Source: Leptospiraceae bacterium
GTDB lineage: Bacteria > Spirochaetota > Leptospiria > Leptospirales > Leptospiraceae
Length of the DNA: 64,000 bases
Assembly (NCBI GenBank): GCA_024233865.1
Contig: JACKPA010000001.1
Span: forward strand, 558,001 to 622,000
Direction: 5' to 3'
Position 1 is the stretch's first letter; each line of letters starts with the position of its first letter. The notes under the pieces are model-generated. The model ran no database searches. It had not been told where the DNA came from and saw only the letters and a list, made by a program, of their open reading frames with translations. Below, piece after piece: positions 62,593 to 64,000 of this stretch. A program made the translations under genes and the position numbers.

Positions 62593-63165
62593 TTATCCTT
62601 TGTTTTTTAATTCTTTTCTTACTGGCACGTAATAAAGAGTTACCGCACCAGAGCCAAATGTTTTCGTTTTTAATAGTTTAAGATCAATTTTATCATTTAT
62701 GCTTTTAAATAAGGGCAAACCGTTTCCTAAAATAACTGGGTGAATACAAAGTTGAAATTCATCAATTAAATTTAAGTTTGCAAAGGCTACAATTAGACTT
62801 GGGCTTCCCACCAAAATATCTTTACCTGCTTGCTCTTTCAATACTAAAATTTCGTCTTTAATGATTTCTTTTTTCAATTCTGTATTTTTCCAATCAATAT
62901 TTTTCAGGGTGCGCGAAAAAACAATCTTGGAAATATTATCAATCAATACGGCAAATTCATTCGTTGGTTTGTTTGCGGTAGGATGTTTTACGACAGAAGG
63001 CCAATAACTTTCCATAAGTTGATAGGTTGTTCTTCCGGCTAACCAAGTGTCCGCGCTACTTAATAGGTCATTGTAATGTTGGTGTAATTCATCATCTGCA
63101 ATGCCTGCCGTGTGGTCGCAAAACCCGTCAAGTGTCATATTGATTCCTGCAATTATTTTTCTCAT
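62593..63165 (-). CDS. RibD-C/dihydrofolate-reductase-like protein
   Basis: This 190-residue protein starts MRKIIAGINMTLDGFCDHTA and has TWLAGRTTYQLMESYWP, KDILVGSPSLIVAFANLNLI and DEFQLCIHPVILGNGLPLF, a standard DHFR-like RibD-C fold. It probably reduces an unknown small molecule with NADPH. It is 4 bp upstream of the broken VOC gene on the same strand, so the two formed an operon. Confidence 0.88.
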   Translation of the reverse strand: MRKIIAGINMTLDGFCDHTAGIADDELHQHYNDLLSSADTWLAGRTTYQLMESYWPSVVKHPTANKPTNEFAVLIDNISKIVFSRTLKNIDWKNTELKKEIIKDEILVLKEQAGKDILVGSPSLIVAFANLNLIDEFQLCIHPVILGNGLPLFKSINDKIDLKLLKTKTFGSGAVTLYYVPVRKELKNKG

Positions 63166-63234
63166 TTTATTTCTTCTTAATCTCCCATGCTACCTGTTTT
63201 GACTTTTCCAGATGTTCTTTTCTTTTAGCTTGAT

Positions 63235-63268
63235 CCGTGGTTATTAAAAAGATATGGGTAAGGATATG
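63235..63268. repeat. Solo end of the MITE
   Basis: CGTGGTTATTAAAAAGATAT then GGGTAAGGATATG matches the left end (complement) of the MITE at 61976. No second end is visible within 600 bp, so this is a deletion remnant. Confidence 0.55.
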
Positions 63269-63292
63269 GCTCATGAGTAAGGGATTATTGGA

Positions 63293-63330
63293 GATTGCCT
63301 TTAAGCCGGAAAAACGGAAATAACTGTTAT
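63293..63330. repeat. Dispersed repeat family C, copy 4 (diverged)
   Basis: ATTGCCTTTAAGCCGGAAAA then ACGGAAATAACTGTTAT, similar to the copies at 52821 and 55951. Confidence 0.4.
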
Positions 63331-63428
63331 GGGTATTTGACATCCGCAGGAGAATTGAAACTTTTCTGTTTCTTCAATCATTAATCCGGTATACCTAACT
63401 AACAGTCTTTCCGTGTGGTGGGTAAATA

Positions 63429-64000
63429 TTATAAACCTTTAGGATAAAACGTGCCTAAGTTTTTTTCATCTTCCTTTTCATATCTTTCAAGGACTTCCTT
63501 TAAAGTTGGATGATTGTACAATTTACCTTTTCTCATAAATTCTTTAGGAATTGCTTTCAATATATCAAGGATCTCTTTTTCCTTAATGTCTTCACCTGCA
63601 AGTTTTTTTATGCTTAAATCTAAAGCTTGGTAAAAAGATACTTTTTCTTTGATATTTTCTTTTTTAATCCATTTTTGAATTTCAGAAAAATTTTCAGTTT
63701 CCATTGATTGCCCTTTTTCTTCAGCAGGCTTCTTCTCTTCTTTATCTTTTTTAGTCTTAGCTTTTTCTTCCTTAGAAGCAATTTTTACTCTTTCCTCAAC
63801 GTCCTTAATTAGAATAGAAACATTTTCAGCAGATTTGATCGAATCGTCAGCATTTTTAATCTTTGCTGATTTATCACTTGATGTTACTGATGCATAATAA
63901 TACAAATTCATCAAGTAATAGCTTTTTTCTATTTTTTGCCTCATATCAATTTCTTCATGAGTAGCTTTGTTCACCTCATCAGCTAATAAGGAAATATCCT
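63429..64000 (-). CDS. Unknown coiled-coil protein, cut by the right window edge
   Basis: The frame is open up to the window edge (DISLLADEV precedes a GTG at 63974), so only the C-terminal 190 residues are seen. It has a charged Lys/Glu stretch (KEEKAKTKKDKEEKKPAEEK) flanked by helical regions, and ends EDEKNLGTFYPKGL. No signal or family is recognised. The GTG could be a start, but continuation beyond the window is more likely. Confidence 0.6.
   Translation of the reverse strand, partial: DISLLADEVNKATHEEIDMRQKIEKSYYLMNLYYYASVTSSDKSAKIKNADDSIKSAENVSILIKDVEERVKIASKEEKAKTKKDKEEKKPAEEKGQSMETENFSEIQKWIKKENIKEKVSFYQALDLSIKKLAGEDIKEKEILDILKAIPKEFMRKGKLYNHPTLKEVLERYEKEDEKNLGTFYPKGL

Overview
The window looks like a chromosome segment of a spirochaete of the Leptospiraceae (Leptospira or a close, possibly uncultured, relative). 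This is inferred from the low GC content, the many small lipoprotein genes, the SBBP and kelch propeller lipoproteins, the OmpA-type lipoprotein, a HAMP-SpoIIE phosphatase, a DUF455 ferritin-like protein and a type II secretion block. No rRNA, tRNA or CRISPR array was recognised, so the taxonomic call rests on gene content alone.

Layout. 0.3-12.2 kb is core metabolism: a PlsC-like acyltransferase, homodimeric pyruvate dehydrogenase E1 (aceE), a SlyD-type prolyl isomerase, a DUF445 membrane protein, ribD-ribE, an alkylglycerone-phosphate-synthase-like flavoprotein and acetyl-CoA synthetase. 12.4-15.4 kb holds two propeller-repeat lipoproteins. 15.6-25.6 kb is an eight-gene, tightly overlapping minus-strand operon: two HyfB-like, one HyfC-, HyfE- and HyfF-like membrane subunit, a HyfG-like large subunit, a ferredoxin-HyfI fusion, and a SulP anion transporter joined by a TAATG overlap. 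Just upstream on the same strand lie an alginate-export-family outer-membrane porin and two paralogous 100-residue secreted proteins. 28.7-38.5 kb has a DUF455 protein, a class A penicillin-binding protein, a SpoIIE phosphatase with a partner protein, a convergent STAS/GHKL pair, an OmpA lipoprotein and a hypothetical. 38.5-41.8 kb is a gamma-glutamylation operon (glutamine-synthetase-like, iron alcohol dehydrogenase, class I amidotransferase). 41.8-48.6 kb holds a TPR protein, gspE-gspD-gspC and gpmI.

From about 48.7 kb the character changes to an accessory region: a nuclease-exonuclease fusion, a CDF transporter, small Cys-containing lipoproteins, a near-identical duplication of a Uma2-type endonuclease gene, a large FHA-ended protein, IS and integrase fossils, gene fragments (GAF, ankyrin), several dispersed repeat families, and two RibD-C/DHFR-like genes flanking a VOC gene broken by a 283-bp MITE with a 9-bp target duplication. 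The right edge cuts a gene.

The most unusual system is the 15.6-25.6 kb operon. It is built like a group 4 (Hyf-type) hydrogenase, but all four Ni-Fe cysteine positions of the large subunit and all four N2-cluster cysteine positions of the small subunit carry other residues. The eight ferredoxin cysteines and the charged residues of the antiporter-like subunits are kept. Together with SulP this suggests an ion-driven or ferredoxin-linked anion (possibly bicarbonate) transport machine rather than a hydrogenase. Proteins lacking the Ni-Fe ligands are known as energy-converting-hydrogenase-related (Ehr) complexes; the SulP coupling and the complete loss of N2 ligands are what deserve attention.
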